A DNA stretch of 64,000 bases. Origin: Conchocele bisecta. Taxonomy: Eukaryota > Mollusca > Bivalvia > Lucinida > Thyasiridae. Location: assembly GCA_029237695.1 (NCBI GenBank), contig CM055275.1, forward strand, positions 85,489,588 through 85,553,587. The letters are read 5' to 3'. The notes under the pieces were generated by a model. It was not told where the DNA came from, did no database searches, and saw nothing but the letters and a program-made list of their open reading frames with translations. A program made the translations under genes and the position numbers. Position 1 is the first letter of the stretch, and every line of letters begins with the position of its first letter. Below, in pieces: positions 10,914 to 22,200 of this stretch.

Positions 10914-11449
10914 GATGTATGACCGCCGCGTACGAGCCGTCATTTACATCTGAGTGACCCACGTAACTACATGTAGGTGACTTTTTAACCGCCTGTGGTT
11001 TCTCATTCTGTCTCGTCTACAACAACAACTTAACTAATGGCAAGTGAGATTTACTTACTCAATAAAACAGTAATTATCACGGGTCACGAATATGTATGTA
11101 CAAGGCTCTGCGTGCCTCCTCGACCCATATTTACATAAAAAGGTCACACCAAAGCACATTCAATTACAACGAGTATTTTTGATGGCGGAAAGTGCAGATA
11201 CCCCAAATAAATACACCTTATTACATACGTACTTTCGTTTCCCTTTGAAACACAATGCAACGCGCAAGACATCAATATTTGTCCATATTGACGTCTCGTG
11301 AGTTCATATTTGTCAGTGCCGGAACTACGCTTCACATTCAAGTTGGAAATAATTCCTTTTAAATCACCACTTTATTTGTATATTTTAATTTATATTTTGT
11401 ATATTTTTTGAAGCGCATATAAAATTGCTAATGATATACTTATAAAAAG

Positions 11450-11532
11450 GTTATTTGATTTGTATGTGGATATAGCGACTCGTTCCGACGCTACGGAACT
11501 CGTGCAGATATCCACATGCAAATCAAATAACA
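11450..11532. repeat. Hairpin with TTATTTGATTTGTATGTGGA arms
   Basis: Inverted arms surround a CGACGCTACGGAACTCG-like centre. Only one copy was seen. Confidence 0.7.
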
Positions 11533-11849
11533 TATAACTATCCCTGCCGACACTACCTGCTGTGATACCATTATTATTACTTCAATGGTTACCGAGTTAA
11601 TTATATAATGAAAAAGAGGAGTGAAATATCAGTTGCCCGTGACATACATTACACACTGTGTTGCTAGGAGACATCAACTGTGACGTTGACTTCATTATAG
11701 TGTTGTTTATGGATAAACATGGTAACATGCAAGTATAAGTTTTTGTCATTCTGTCTCTACTAATTGGAAAGTGAGAGCGGTCATAAGTCCCGACGAGGCA
11801 TAGGTGCCAACAGTTACGTCCAAAGGTTGAATTCCTCCTGGGCCCGCAC

Positions 11850-12203
11850 GAACGAAAGAACGAACAACGAACGACGAACGAACGAACAAACGAACGAACG
11901 AACGAACGAACGAACGAACGAAACGAACGAACGAACGAAACAACGAACGAACGAACGAACGAACGAACGAACGAACGAACGAACGAACGAACGAACGAAC
12001 GAACGAACAACGAACGAACGAACGAACGAACGAACGAACGAACGAACGAACGATACGAACTAACGAACGAACGAACGAACGAACGAACGAACGAACGAAC
12101 GACGAAACGAACGACGAACGAACGAACGACGAACGAACGAAACGAACGAACGAACGAACGAACGAACGAACGAACGAACGAACGAACGAACGAACGAACG
12201 AAC
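11850..12203. repeat. CGAA tetranucleotide microsatellite
   Basis: About 350 bp of near-perfect ACGA repeats with a few frame slips. It lies about 55 bp upstream of receptor exon E and creates spurious frames rich in NERT or SFVR. Confidence 0.97.
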
Positions 12204-12257
12204 AGGCCACCGACCAATGAATCAATAAATCAATCCATCCATCAGTTATTTCTGCAG

Positions 12258-12349
12258 GTGTGACGGGGGACATTGTCATAGATGAGAATGGAGACCGGGA
12301 CACACAATTCTCCTTGATTGACGTCGATCCGGACACCGGCGAATATAAG
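12258..12349 (+). CDS. Natriuretic-peptide-receptor-like gene, ectodomain exon E
   Basis: A 92-bp exon after TTTCTGCAG, in phase 1 and out phase 0 before GTCAGC. With exon D it reads TFQG-VTGDIVIDENGDRD, then TQFSLIDVDPDTGEYK. The VTG.I.ID.NGDR...S..D.DP..G pattern is the C-terminal sheet of the ANF_receptor ectodomain and is highly diagnostic. Confidence 0.93.
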
Positions 12350-12378
12350 GTCAGCTACATGTACAATAATAAGCTTAA

Positions 12379-12611
12379 CCCTTTGAACCCGAAAGGCCGC
12401 TATATCGGTTTATGCAAACAGTGCAGATCCAGATGAGCCGGATCGTAACATCCGGATCTGCACTGTTTGAAAGTAATTTTCTTATTTTTGTGAACAAAAA
12501 AAAAGACCCCCTTTTTATAAATGGAATAGTCTGAAAATCATTTTGCGTTGATTGGATTGGTTGCAAATTTAACATATCACAGTCCATTCCAGTTCCTTAG
12601 GGTTGAAAGGG
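12379..12611. mobile_element. TTAA-flanked MITE with CCCTTT termini, copy 2
   Basis: Perfect TTAA duplications (12375-12378, 12612-12615) flank CCCTTTGAACCC...GGGTTGAAAGGG. It is inverted relative to the copy at 9669-9908, so the pair brackets exon E and the CGAA microsatellite. Confidence 0.88.
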
Positions 12612-12655
12612 TTAAGGACTGTAACCATGGGCTGCTGCCTTTACTGTTGTGAAGA

Positions 12656-12850
12656 TTACATTTGGTCTGTTTACATTTTGCGAGGAGTCCTTCATACATT
12701 TGGTCTGTTTACATTTTGCGAGGAGTCCTTCATACATTTGGTCTGTTTACATTTTGCGAGGAGTCCTTCATACATTTGGTCTGTTTAAAGTGATTGGACT
12801 CATCGCAAACTTTAAACATACCAAATGTATTCTTCATCCCAGTAAACGCA
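12656..12850. repeat. 38-bp tandem units plus hairpin (TTTGGTCTGTTTA family)
   Basis: Three direct 38-bp units contain TTTGGTCTGTTTACATTTTG. A hairpin follows with AAACTTTAAACATACCAAAT. It is related to the array at 654-950. Confidence 0.85.
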
Positions 12851-12968
12851 ACAGCCCATGGTTTTATTACTTATATTTACACTTCATTTTCTGATAGATT
12901 CAACAATGTAAATAACCAAATTTATCAGGTAACCTGCCCCGTATTGACCGAATACGTACTGACTGATA

Positions 12969-13125
12969 ACATTATAAGTTATTGTGATTCTGCACAGGCT
13001 ATATGGTGTAACATATTGCCCCGTCTGGAGGTTTTATGTTGTTCACCCGAGGCGATAGCCAATGGTGAACATACCTTCAGACGGGAAATATTACACCATA
13101 TAGCCTGTGTAGAATCACAATAACG
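12969..13125. repeat. Foldback hairpin with TTATTGTGATTCTGCACAGG arms
   Basis: Long inverted arms (TATATGGTGTAA...CCGTCTG) surround a GTTCACCCGAGGC-type centre. No coding content was seen. Confidence 0.8.
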
Positions 13126-13129
13126 TATT

Positions 13130-13502
13130 TGTCATACCGCAGATCATTTATTTGGCCGTATAAAAATTTCTCTTCTTTTGATCTTTGCGTTTTTTTTCAG
13201 GAAGAAAAATAATCCGAGATTCGATTTTCTACCATCAGTCTTAATATAAAGGCGTAAATGAACATTTTTTTTTTTTTATTGAACGAAAAGAAACTAAATA
13301 TGGAGTAAGAAATCCATCGAAAATGACTTTATGACAGTTCGCAATCGCAAGACGCTTGCAAAATGTGTCTTCATTTGACGCGAGGCGCCGGAGGAGAATC
13401 GCAATTCCTCTATGTCCGACGGCCTTGGCAGGTCATATAATATATATGACCAGGCAAGCTAGCCAATCAAAAGCCGAGAAACTTATCTGCGGTATGACCA
13501 AT
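13130..13502. repeat. Region bounded by inverted GTCATACCGCAGAT
   Basis: GTCATACCGCAGAT at the left and ATCTGCGGTATGAC at the right bound about 370 bp of AT-rich sequence without a frame. It is a possible non-autonomous DNA element. Confidence 0.55.
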
Positions 13503-13689
13503 TGTTGTATCAGGCATTGACCTGATATAAACATCCGGGTTACAACAAAGTGAAAACTGACGTTCCATTGGTTGGTTGACGTTACGTGACGTTACCGAAT
13601 GACGTCAGTGTACTGACGCAACTTAAATAAGTCCGCGTTCTCTCCATAGAATACGACGTCATCTAATGTCATTTTCGAGCATGAAACGT

Positions 13690-13835
13690 TACCTGATAAA
13701 TAGAATACCAGGCTAATGTATTTTGATATCAAGTTTATCAGGCTCGGCTCGGAAACGGTAGGAATTCCTACGCGTTTCCTAGCCTTGCCTGATAAACTTT
13801 ATATCAAAAGACACTGGCCTGGTATTCTCTATATG
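13690..13835. repeat. Hairpin with TAGAATACCAGGC / GCCTGGTATTCTC ends
   Basis: Its outer words (GATAAATAGAATA and TATTCTCTATAT) match those of family F13. The arms differ, reading GTTTATCAGGCTCGGCTCGG. Confidence 0.7.
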
Positions 13836-14096
13836 ACGTTAACATTAACACTACTCTTGTTTTACGTCATTTTGTCGCAATTCCTGGAACAGCGACGTTG
13901 CGAACTTTAACCAATCAACAACATTGCGGGACGTCACGTATGTCTAATGTATTGTATTAGCCTAAGCCCCACTTGATCAAAAGCCTCAAAAAAAAAGTTT
14001 ACCCTACCCGATTTGCCTCTTAAGGTTTGATGTCATTTTACTTTAGCTTATTGGTTGCCGTCAATGATTCGGGACGGTGTATACAATTTTAGCCCG

Positions 14097-14710
14097 GCGA
14101 ATGTGTCCAAAATGGCGGAAATCCAAGATGGCCGCCAATATTTGTGATTTTTTATAACAATCAGCATAATTACAGCAATCGTCAGTGTATATGCATTTTC
14201 GCTGATTTTATGATTTGAAAAGATTAATATATATATAAATAGTATGCATTTAAAATAAATTAACATGTTCAAATGATTCAATATGGCGAAAATCCAAGAT
14301 GGCCGCCATAATATCCCAATTGTCTACATATTCTAATATTGTGTATTACATAGAACACGTTTACATTGGGTGGTGACTTATTGGGTTCCGTATTTACGTA
14401 TCTTCGTACACGTCATCATACTCTGCCTAAATATAGAAGGTTTCGGTAGCTTAAAAGGAGCCGAAATGGCGGAAATCCAATATGGCCGCCATAATGGTGT
14501 TACATAGGAAATACACAGAAAACCGAAGACAACGTAATTATATTAGCATCTTATAGCATGTTTGCTTGACCTGTGTCATGACCAGGTTAATAGAGATTTG
14601 GCCCAAATGATCTTTAGGTGGTACTGTTCAAGAATTTTGATGAAAGCAATCTGAATTTTTACATTTACTGCCATTTTTTAGCCCAAATCCAAGATGGCCG
14701 CCAACAAAAC
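14097..14710. repeat. Four spaced ATCCAAGATGGCCGCC units
   Basis: The words AATCCAAGATGGCCGCC, or close variants, recur near 14109, 14285, 14467 and 14685 in AT-rich DNA, three of them preceded by ATGGCGGAA or ATGGCGAAA. Similar ATGGCCGCCATATT words recur at 57400-57760. No gene was seen. Confidence 0.65.
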
Positions 14711-15044
14711 CTTCATCGGTATATTTACGCATTCAGTGCACCAATGTGCATAAACTTGGTATCGATTCTATGGTTTTCAATGTCACTGAGTATGTTGGCA
14801 CATGCCTGAACCCGTTTCAGGTCAAGGTCACGTCTACGTCTGGAGAATAAGGTCAATGAAAAAACATTACCCACCCACTTTTTAGACATGCATTAAATTA
14901 TTACATTATTATTTGGTAAACATCTGGTTAAAAATGTTATCATTTGAGATTATATTCATGAAACTTCACAGAATGAAAGCAATCACTATAAGAAAACCAT
15001 ATTATGTGTTGAACAGTTATAGTCATGGCTACTCGTTTTCAAGG

Positions 15045-15180
15045 CAACCGTTAACCAAACCGAATTTAGGGATGGATGGTATCTGGCTACAGGAGTGTGT
15101 CCATTGGATCAGGAGCTACACTGGTCACAAATCCGATAAGCCCCATTTCTCCAGTCACAGCGAAAAATCATGATCCTAAT
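15045..15180. repeat. Short dispersed repeat, CTACACTGGTCACAAATCC type
   Basis: GGATCAGGAGCTACACTGGTC followed by CCCATTTCTCCAGTCA resembles sequences at 17760-18000 and 38640-38800 (GATCTGGATCT, CACTGGTC). It is probably a worn dispersed repeat. Confidence 0.5.
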
Positions 15181-15223
15181 TTAATTGACAGTCCGATATT
15201 TGCTCTATTATTGGTATCTGTAG

Positions 15224-15365
15224 ATCGTGGCAAACTATTGGGGGATTCAACGGGGGTTAGAGTTCATCAACGGCCCGTCCATCCATTGGCCGAATAACGC
15301 CGGACCGCCCTTAAACACGCCCCGGTGTGGATATCAAGGCGACAGCAAAGCTTGCAAGAAGACAG
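15224..15365 (+). CDS. Natriuretic-peptide-receptor-like gene, juxtamembrane ectodomain exon F
   Basis: The exon follows CTGTAG in phase 0 and leaves in phase 1 before GTTTGA. It encodes IVANYWGIQRGLEFINGPSI, then HWPNNAGPPLNTPRCGYQGD and SKACKKT. The VANY.G...E, IHWP...PP and P.CG(F/Y)....C blocks are the membrane-proximal signature of natriuretic-peptide guanylyl cyclases, including the conserved cysteine pair. Its 3' half and donor region are copied several times, in decayed form, downstream. Confidence 0.93.
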
Positions 15366-15400
15366 GTTTGATTCGTCTAGTAACTGTATTAGCGGTACCT

Positions 15401-15694
15401 GTAGCCTATTTCATCAACATTGCAAAGTACACTTTAGTAGCAAAGTATACATTGAGGGAGAAATTTTCAATTTTATGATAAATTTATTAATTTTTATTAT
15501 ACTGAATTTATTACATTATCACAGCCAATTTGGCTGTGATAATGTAATAAATTCAGTTTAATAATTCTGCATACTTTTAATCATGAAATATATGCATTTG
15601 TTAGATCTATATGAAATAATGCATTTCAGGAACTCTCCCTCAAAGTATACTTTGCTAGTAAAGTATACTTTGCAATGTTGATGAAATAGGCTAC
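15401..15694. mobile_element. MITE, family F7, inserted just after exon F
   Basis: Ends GTAGCCTATTTCATCA and TGATGAAATAGGCTAC are near-perfect inverted repeats, with GCAAAGTATACTTTG inside. It begins 36 bp past the exon F donor and separates the exon from the first decayed exon-F copy. Confidence 0.9.
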
Positions 15695-15696
15695 AG

Positions 15697-17010
15697 GTCT
15701 GGATATCTAGGCGACAGCAAAGCTTGCAAGGAAAAGACACAGAACTAACGACTGCATATATTTGATGATTAGAAGCATGCATAATTATTATACATGTACT
15801 GAACTTATTACATTATCACAGCCAAAATGGCTGTGATAATGTAATAAATCCAGTATAATACAAATTAATAATTCCAGCACAACAATATTTACACAATTCC
15901 CTAACATTTGATTGGTCCGTTGCAAGTCTCCGTCCAAAATGTATATCCCAGTAAACTCCATGCCGAACTACTTTCCGTAACCGTCAGGCGCAGTTAAAAT
16001 AATTCTTAAGAAAACGGAAAATAAACACATTTTCTTGATGAATTTATTTCAAATGCTGGAATTATAAGGAATGAATGGCCTTTTTGTGGAATTTATCGGG
16101 ATATAAACTTGGAAAAGTCGCGGGAATACTGGACGAGGCCTTAAAAAAATTACAATTTTCGAAAAATAATCAAAGGAAAAAAAAAAATTTTTGATTTTTT
16201 TTTTAAAATTGTAATTTTTATCGCTTCGTCCAGTATTCCCGCGACTTTTCCAAGTTTATACCCCGATCAATTCCACAAAAAGGCCATTCATTCCTATAAT
16301 AAATATATCCTAAAATAAAAAATTTCTCCCTCAAGTATGCTTTGCTATGTTGGTGAAATAAACTACAGAGCTTGCAAAGAACACACAGGTTGGATTCATA
16401 CACGGCATGTACTATGGAAAGTCATATATATTCGTTTGAGTCTTAGACAAAATGTCAGAGGTCATGTTAGTAAGTAATATATATATTGGCCGAATAACAC
16501 CGAACCACCCTTATACACACCCTTAGATACGCCCACGTTTGGATATCTAGGAGACAGCAAAGAACACACAAATTTGATTCACATAGTAAATATAATGACC
16601 GGTAATTTAGAGAGTCACATATATTCGTTCGGCCTGCTAGAGGTCATGCTAATAGCTCATATATCCATTGGCTGACCGCCATACGCCGGACCGCCCTTCA
16701 ATACGCCTCGGTGTGGACATCTAGGCGACAGCAAAGCTTTAAAGGAAAATACAGGTTTGATTCATATAGTAAATACATAATCTGTACATTCGAAGGTCAA
16801 ATGCTTGTAGATTCGGTTATTATAATAAGCCTTAGACTACTTTACGTTTGCGAGCTAGAGTTCACTAATCAGACTTGTTAGCTGAGTGGTCGAATAACGC
16901 CTGACCGCCCTTAAACACGCCCATATGTGAATATCTAGGCGATTTCAAAGCTTGCAAGGAAATCACCGTTTTGATCCGTCTAGTAAATGCATGTACCTTA
17001 GAACGTCACA
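15697..17010 (+). pseudogene. Array of decayed partial copies of receptor exon F
   Basis: Units near 15697-15740, 16366-16440, 16487-16650, 16665-16860 and 16888-17010 repeat the exon F end (TTGGCCGAATAACGCC, GATATC.AGGCGACAGCAAAG) plus the following intron start (GGTTTGATTC). The last four units are spaced roughly 120-220 bp apart. All readable copies carry CTAGGC where the exon has CAAGGC, pointing to a shared intermediate. Frame breaks are unit-specific: the unit near 16665 has a 4-bp insertion, and the unit near 16888 has TGA replacing GGA. MITEs are interspersed. Confidence 0.8.
15890..16300. mobile_element. Foldback element, family F1, inverted copy
   Basis: This copy contains both the 190-bp flank and the GGAATGAATGGCC hairpin. 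The loop is occupied by an A/T-rich palindrome (AAAATTACAATTTT-type). Confidence 0.82.
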
Positions 17011-17014
17011 TATA

Positions 17015-17327
17015 TATGGGATCACGTGGTATATTGTTTACACTGTTGTAATGGCGGCACCCATGACGTCACAGGTAAATCTATTTTGTTTTCATCAATA
17101 TAACTGCGGTTTCTTCCTTTTAATGATGACAGTGTTCCAGCCGTTAACACTACGAGTCCGCCAATACCAATTGTATCAGCATTACTTGTGTAGTTACTCC
17201 GAATATGTTGCAGATAATTCTGAATCGGACCTACTTTAAACAACGTTCGATTCCGTCCGATTCAATTTTTTTCTGCAGAATGATTATACTAACTACACAC
17301 ATTTAATACTAGACCACGTGATCCCAT
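17015..17327. repeat. Foldback region with TATGGGATCACGTGGT ends
   Basis: ATATGGGATCACGTGGT at the left matches ACCACGTGATCCCATA at the right. The interior has no supported frame. Confidence 0.7.
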
Positions 17328-17599
17328 ACACTGACTTACTATAGTTGCCAAAGTCTGCATCAGCTATTGACCCTGATAAGAGATATCACAGTGAATCCGA
17401 TTTTTAAAACTACGTCTGCTGGCGTTTCATTGGTTGACCAGTATCCCGTGAGCATAACTCCGCCTCCCAATTTCCAGAACGGGAGGCGACGCGATGATTC
17501 ACCATTATGTATACGTCAATTAGCATAACCCCACGGTGACCGTTAATTTGGAGGTGGGTGCTTGTTTCCTAATATGAAGAATAATATTTCCTAATATGT

Positions 17600-18000
17600 G
17601 TACATTTCATTAGCGTTACCTCTAAATTGAACAAGTTGGAGATTGCTTGTCGAGTATTGTTAAACTAATTAGCATAGCCCCGCCCGAAAATGTCAGAAAA
17701 AATGCTGGCGAGGTACTGATTGCCTGAATAATAACGATATACTGAATATTAGCACCATGATATGCGCTTCGTGGATGGGATGGCGAGTAGTGCATATCCT
17801 GATCAGACTGTGCGGACGCACAGGCTGATCTGGATCTACACTGGTCACTCCCGTAGCATAATAACGATATAATTATACTGAACAGTGGGAGCGTTACATG
17901 CACTTCATTTTATGCAAATGCGAATAGTGCAGATCCTGATCAGACTGTGCTGACGTGTGTGGTCTCAAAATTCATAAGCCCCATTTCTTCATGTACAAGC
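17600..18000. repeat. Two units of a dispersed repeat with CAGATCCTGATCAGACTGTG
   Basis: The word CCTGATCAGACTGTGC occurs twice about 140 bp apart, near CTGATCTGGATCTACACTGG. A related sequence is at 38640-38800. It lies in the intron before the transmembrane exon. Confidence 0.6.
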
Positions 18001-18060
18001 ACATACGTGACCAGGCAATAATTGTGCACTAATTAGCATAACTCCGCCTCTCAATTTCAG

Positions 18061-18142
18061 GCATGGGAGGCCCAGTCGTTATGGGAATCACATTCAGTGT
18101 GACGTTATTGGCGTTTGCCTGCGCTACGTTTGCAATATACAG
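18061..18142 (+). CDS. Natriuretic-peptide-receptor-like gene, transmembrane exon G
   Basis: An 82-bp exon after CTCAATTTCAG, entering in phase 1 and leaving in phase 2 before GTACAG. It encodes GMGGPVVMGITFSVTLLAFA followed by CATFAIY and a split Arg codon. That is a single hydrophobic helix followed by a basic stop-transfer residue, exactly where a single-pass receptor needs it after exon F. The next exon should encode the intracellular tail or kinase-homology domain. No candidate was recognised in the remaining 46 kb. Confidence 0.88.
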
Positions 18143-18763
18143 GTACAGTAACGCACCTTCAACTCCAGACCCATGTGCCGTTAAAATTAAGAAATATAAT
18201 TCAGTTTCTCACAATTCATGGAACAGCGACTTTTCCCGTTAATAGCGCGGCGTCAAACACACTTTAACGAATCAACAACGTCGTTCGACGTCGCGTGGAG
18301 CTAATGGAATTTATTATAATGCATCGAATATAAAAACACGCATCTGATTGATCAATTGTAATTACTGCCTATAAAATATGAAAAATAAAAATCACAGCAT
18401 ATAAAATCTCCGTTTACCAGTCTGTGTTTTACTACTTGACATATTTATGTAACCCTACGCGCTTGTGTAAACAATGGCCAGCGGCTGGGAATCCAAATGT
18501 TTTCGAAATAATGTTCGGTACATGTTCGGTTAATCACATTGCCATATTGACCTGTACAACCCAAAGCGGAAAAGAGAATCGACCAATGACTGACAAACAT
18601 GACTTCAAGGTGGCCCCTCAACAAATTAAAAAAAAAGAACATTACCCCACCCGTCCAAAATACGGAAGAGTTTACTGAAATGCTCAAATGCAAACTCAAT
18701 ATGCCAGTACCAGCCTATAACTTTACGAATGCTATTGTGCACATACATGCCTTTATCCCGTCA

Positions 18764-19250
18764 ACTATGTCGCTACTAGACGTGAAAAGCAGGTACGTGT
18801 ATTTTTTCTCGTTCACGTCTAGTAGATACGTCATTATGTATGACGTTACGTCATTATGTGAATGACGTAACACGATAATCTTGTCGCTTCAGAAGACAAA
18901 CTTATGAGGCCACAAATGCATTTTTAGAGACATTTGAACAACTTTGATGTGGTTAACGGGATAAATAGAATATTATTATAGTGTAATGAACGTGAATAAA
19001 TATCTGACTCGGCTCGAAATCAGGATGTGCTCGGCAAGCCTCGCCCATCCTGATTTCTCAGCCTCGACATATATTTATTCACGTTCATGACACTATACTA
19101 ATATTCTCTATATATTGTCATGAACGTGAATAAATATCTGACTCGGCTCGAAATCAGGATGTGCTCGGCAAGCCTCGCCCATCCTGATTTCTCAGCCTCG
19201 ACAGATATTTATTCACGTTCATGACACTATACTAATATTCTCTATATAAC
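18764..19250. mobile_element. Compound foldback insertion flanked by a 30-plus-bp direct repeat
   Basis: It starts TTTATCCCGTCAAC, includes the hairpin CTACTAGACGTGAA...TTCACGTCTAGTAG, and then two tandem copies of a hairpin with GTGAATAAATATCTGACTCG arms, ending TATTCTCTATATA. The host words ACTTTACGAATGCTATTG...CATACATGCCT occur immediately before (from 18718) and after (from 19246). Confidence 0.75.
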
Positions 19251-19293
19251 TTTACGAATGCTATTGTGCACATACATGCCTATACATACACAC

Positions 19294-21825
19294 TGTCAAT
19301 GTCATTACCAAGGTCAGGAATGATCGAGACAAATTGTCTCCCCCAATTATCATATGAACCAAGTATACTTCAATTGTTATGACGTTATGGCCAATATAGC
19401 TTGATCTGACGAACGAAAAGTGGTAACAATGCAGTTGAAGTGTAAGGGATAGGCCAGAGTAGATAAGTACACGTAGTCACTTAATCACTTATAATGTACA
19501 CTATATTACATGGGGAACACACAGGAATACATGATACATTGATATGCGAACATCACTGTACTGTGCACGACACTATTCAATTACTACAAGGTTGTAAGCC
19601 AATCGACTGTTATACTTTAACGCAACTTAAAAGCTATAGACGAATAAACTCGGTATGTGGTATCTCAATGGTCGTAGTGGACAATAGTATGAATGCACAA
19701 GTACTTTGATGATCGCTAATCAAAGTGAAATAACATACAAGTATAACATGGCATAACGAACATTGGAGGACAAATGACAATCATCTGAGCTACCCAGTGC
19801 TGGCGTATCTCAATAGATAGTGTAACCTCTGAGTATCAAGGTCCCAAGGTCTGCTCACCCGCAATATGAGGTCTAGTCAACAATATGGCTATAATCCAAC
19901 TTCAAGTGATTAATCCATAAACAATATATGTATCTTACTACAATCCTTTAGCCATGATATGCCATGATAGGAGTATTACCATACACTATCAAAGTATACA
20001 TATGTATTGCCTATGCAATATATTTCCAAAGTATGAATGTCAAAGTCAAAGCCGGATGTGGTTACATCACATGATAGTCAATAACGATAATGTTCCGGAA
20101 GCTGGTTCCCGGAAGTAAAGTTCCACAGGTAGTATTATCTCCGGAAATGGTGGACCAGATGTAAAGTTCCTATGGTATCACTCGACTGTAGCAACCCGGA
20201 TGTGGTAGCCCGATAAAGACCATGGAATCAATGTTGAATACCGGAAGTGGTAGACCGATGTAAAGTTACCGTATAATAATACAAAAATGGCTGATTATCA
20301 TCGTTGGCTAAGACGCCGGGAAAAGTTTCACTTAGGTGACATTCAACTCGGTGGTAGTATAATTATAGATATGTGTGTATGGCGTTTCACTTCACTAAAC
20401 TATGGCTGTGACTGTTCTGCTGTACGCGAGGTAGCTATCACACACTGCTCTATACAGGCCTGTACCCGGAGCTGCTACACACACTGCGCCAGACAGACGT
20501 ACGGACACTCGGACGACGATACTCTGCACTGACTGGGGTCTGCCCTCAAACGAGTGGACCAAAACGTCAATGTGGCTCGCTGGAGCGTTCTCAAGAGGCT
20601 ACACAAATGAAATGAATCTCCAATTACTGGACGAATACGCACAGACAGACAGACAGGATGCACAACAGACTAAAACGGGAATCGAACAACGGCAAATCAC
20701 AGCTGAAATAAAATGTTGTAGGTACATACCAAAATCCTCCGTATCACTGGTGAATACAGTACTAGTCTTCTGTAACCAGAAAATATGTGTCCCGCCAACA
20801 CATAGCGAGACATCGCTTATATACGCACCAGTGAAACCATGCACGGAATAATGAATATGCCTACCCCTCGTACGACATCTCACATAAATACTACAAAACC
20901 ATGGCTTTTGCCATGTCACCCTGGGTAGTATATTTGGCATAAATATATGTTCCCACGCCTTAAATTCACCAAACCAGTGTACAGCCCTCGTGGAATAAAT
21001 ACCATCCAACATGGTATACCCACACTAACATAAATCTGCACACTATAGACCCAGATCTCATAATCCGAAATCTACTCGACTGGTCTCGACAATGCGAAGG
21101 TCGCTTCTTGGCCCCGCCAAACCCCTCCATAACGGTCCTACGGCTATACACTCAAATGAGAGTGTAGCACATACTAAACTCAAATATCGTGGTCATTTAC
21201 GGAAATATCACGACACAAAACATCACCATTATGGGATCTGATATATCCGTGTTGGCCAGTACCAGGCTATGCTGAAACACTAACCCGTGGCATACATAAC
21301 AGGGCAGACCATGGTATGGTCTGCGCTATATACTGCTCACCTACAGAAGGTCCCTTATATGGTGAACAACTGACACGCGGACAAACTCGGCTGGCACGGA
21401 CAGTGGACATCCGTAATACTAAAAGGTATCCTTTCCCTAGCGAAACCAGCACACGCAGTCAACGAGTTCTCTACCACACACATGCATAGTCTGTGGCAAA
21501 TATGGCGTGACATCAGTAAAACATTGCTCATAAAATAGACGTATATTTAAATCCGCAAATAGGACACGCATAAACGTATCTCCACCAATACAACATAAGC
21601 CCCCTTATTACACGCAGCACTTGTACATGGCAAATGTACATGCTAAATCACAGGTGTGTAAAAATCACAGGTGTGTGAAATCACAGGTGTGTGAAACCAC
21701 AGGTATGTGGAATCACAGGGATGTGAAATCAATAATACGCACAACAATACAACACAGTACCACACATCACAAATATACAATTATACGGATTCCAGAATGT
21801 ACAAGAATACACGTGTCACGCGACA
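19294..21825 (-). repeat. 3' LTR of the Ty3-type element
   Basis: This 2532-bp repeat is nearly identical to 26015-28561 apart from scattered small indels. It contains a block of CCGGAAGT-like words (20090-20280) and tandem TCACAGGTGTGTG units (21650-21735). Its unusual length, about ten times a typical Ty3 LTR, is clear from the alignment of the two copies. Confidence 0.95.
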
Positions 21826-21838
21826 TACTCCCCCCTAA
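21826..21838 (-). other. Polypurine tract
   Basis: On the minus strand TTTAGGGGGGAGTA lies directly before the 3' LTR start TGTCGCG. This is the expected plus-strand primer position. Confidence 0.8.
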
Positions 21839-22200
21839 ACAAAAAGTGTTTGACACTTTCGTGCATAATCGCGAGACACGTTGGCACAGCTGAATCTACC
21901 CCGATATCCTGCTCAGGTAGCCTGCCCACTTTATCTCATGTTTCCCTATATGGGTGTGTCCTGGTGCGTCCTCAGGACATGGGTGAATTCCCGTAAGATC
22001 TCTTTGACTTGCGTCTTTTGTTTTTTTTCCCAAATCAGGCGACAGGTCAACTTTGCTCTCCGTATCGGACTCTAATCCCCTGGGACATAACATGTTTTCT
22101 TCGGCACTACACCCACTTGGACTAGGATCCCCCTCTACTGTGTCTTCTAATCACGGCCGCATTTATTACAGTGAGTATTCCCTTCCCCGGGTGCTCAGGC
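21839..22200 (-). pseudogene. Linker and truncated start of reverse transcriptase region
   Basis: Beyond integrase the minus strand encodes acidic, low-conservation linker sequence. In a shifted frame it reads QVKEILREFTHVLRTHQ, which resembles the segment that normally precedes the reverse transcriptase. The frame then stops and the polypurine tract follows, so the deletion breakpoint is near 21.9 kb. Confidence 0.6.

Noticed and set aside
11597..12336. Minus-strand frames of about 200 codons rich in RSFV repeats
   Set aside because: They are translations of the CGAA microsatellite, which stays open in several frames; there is no other coding evidence.
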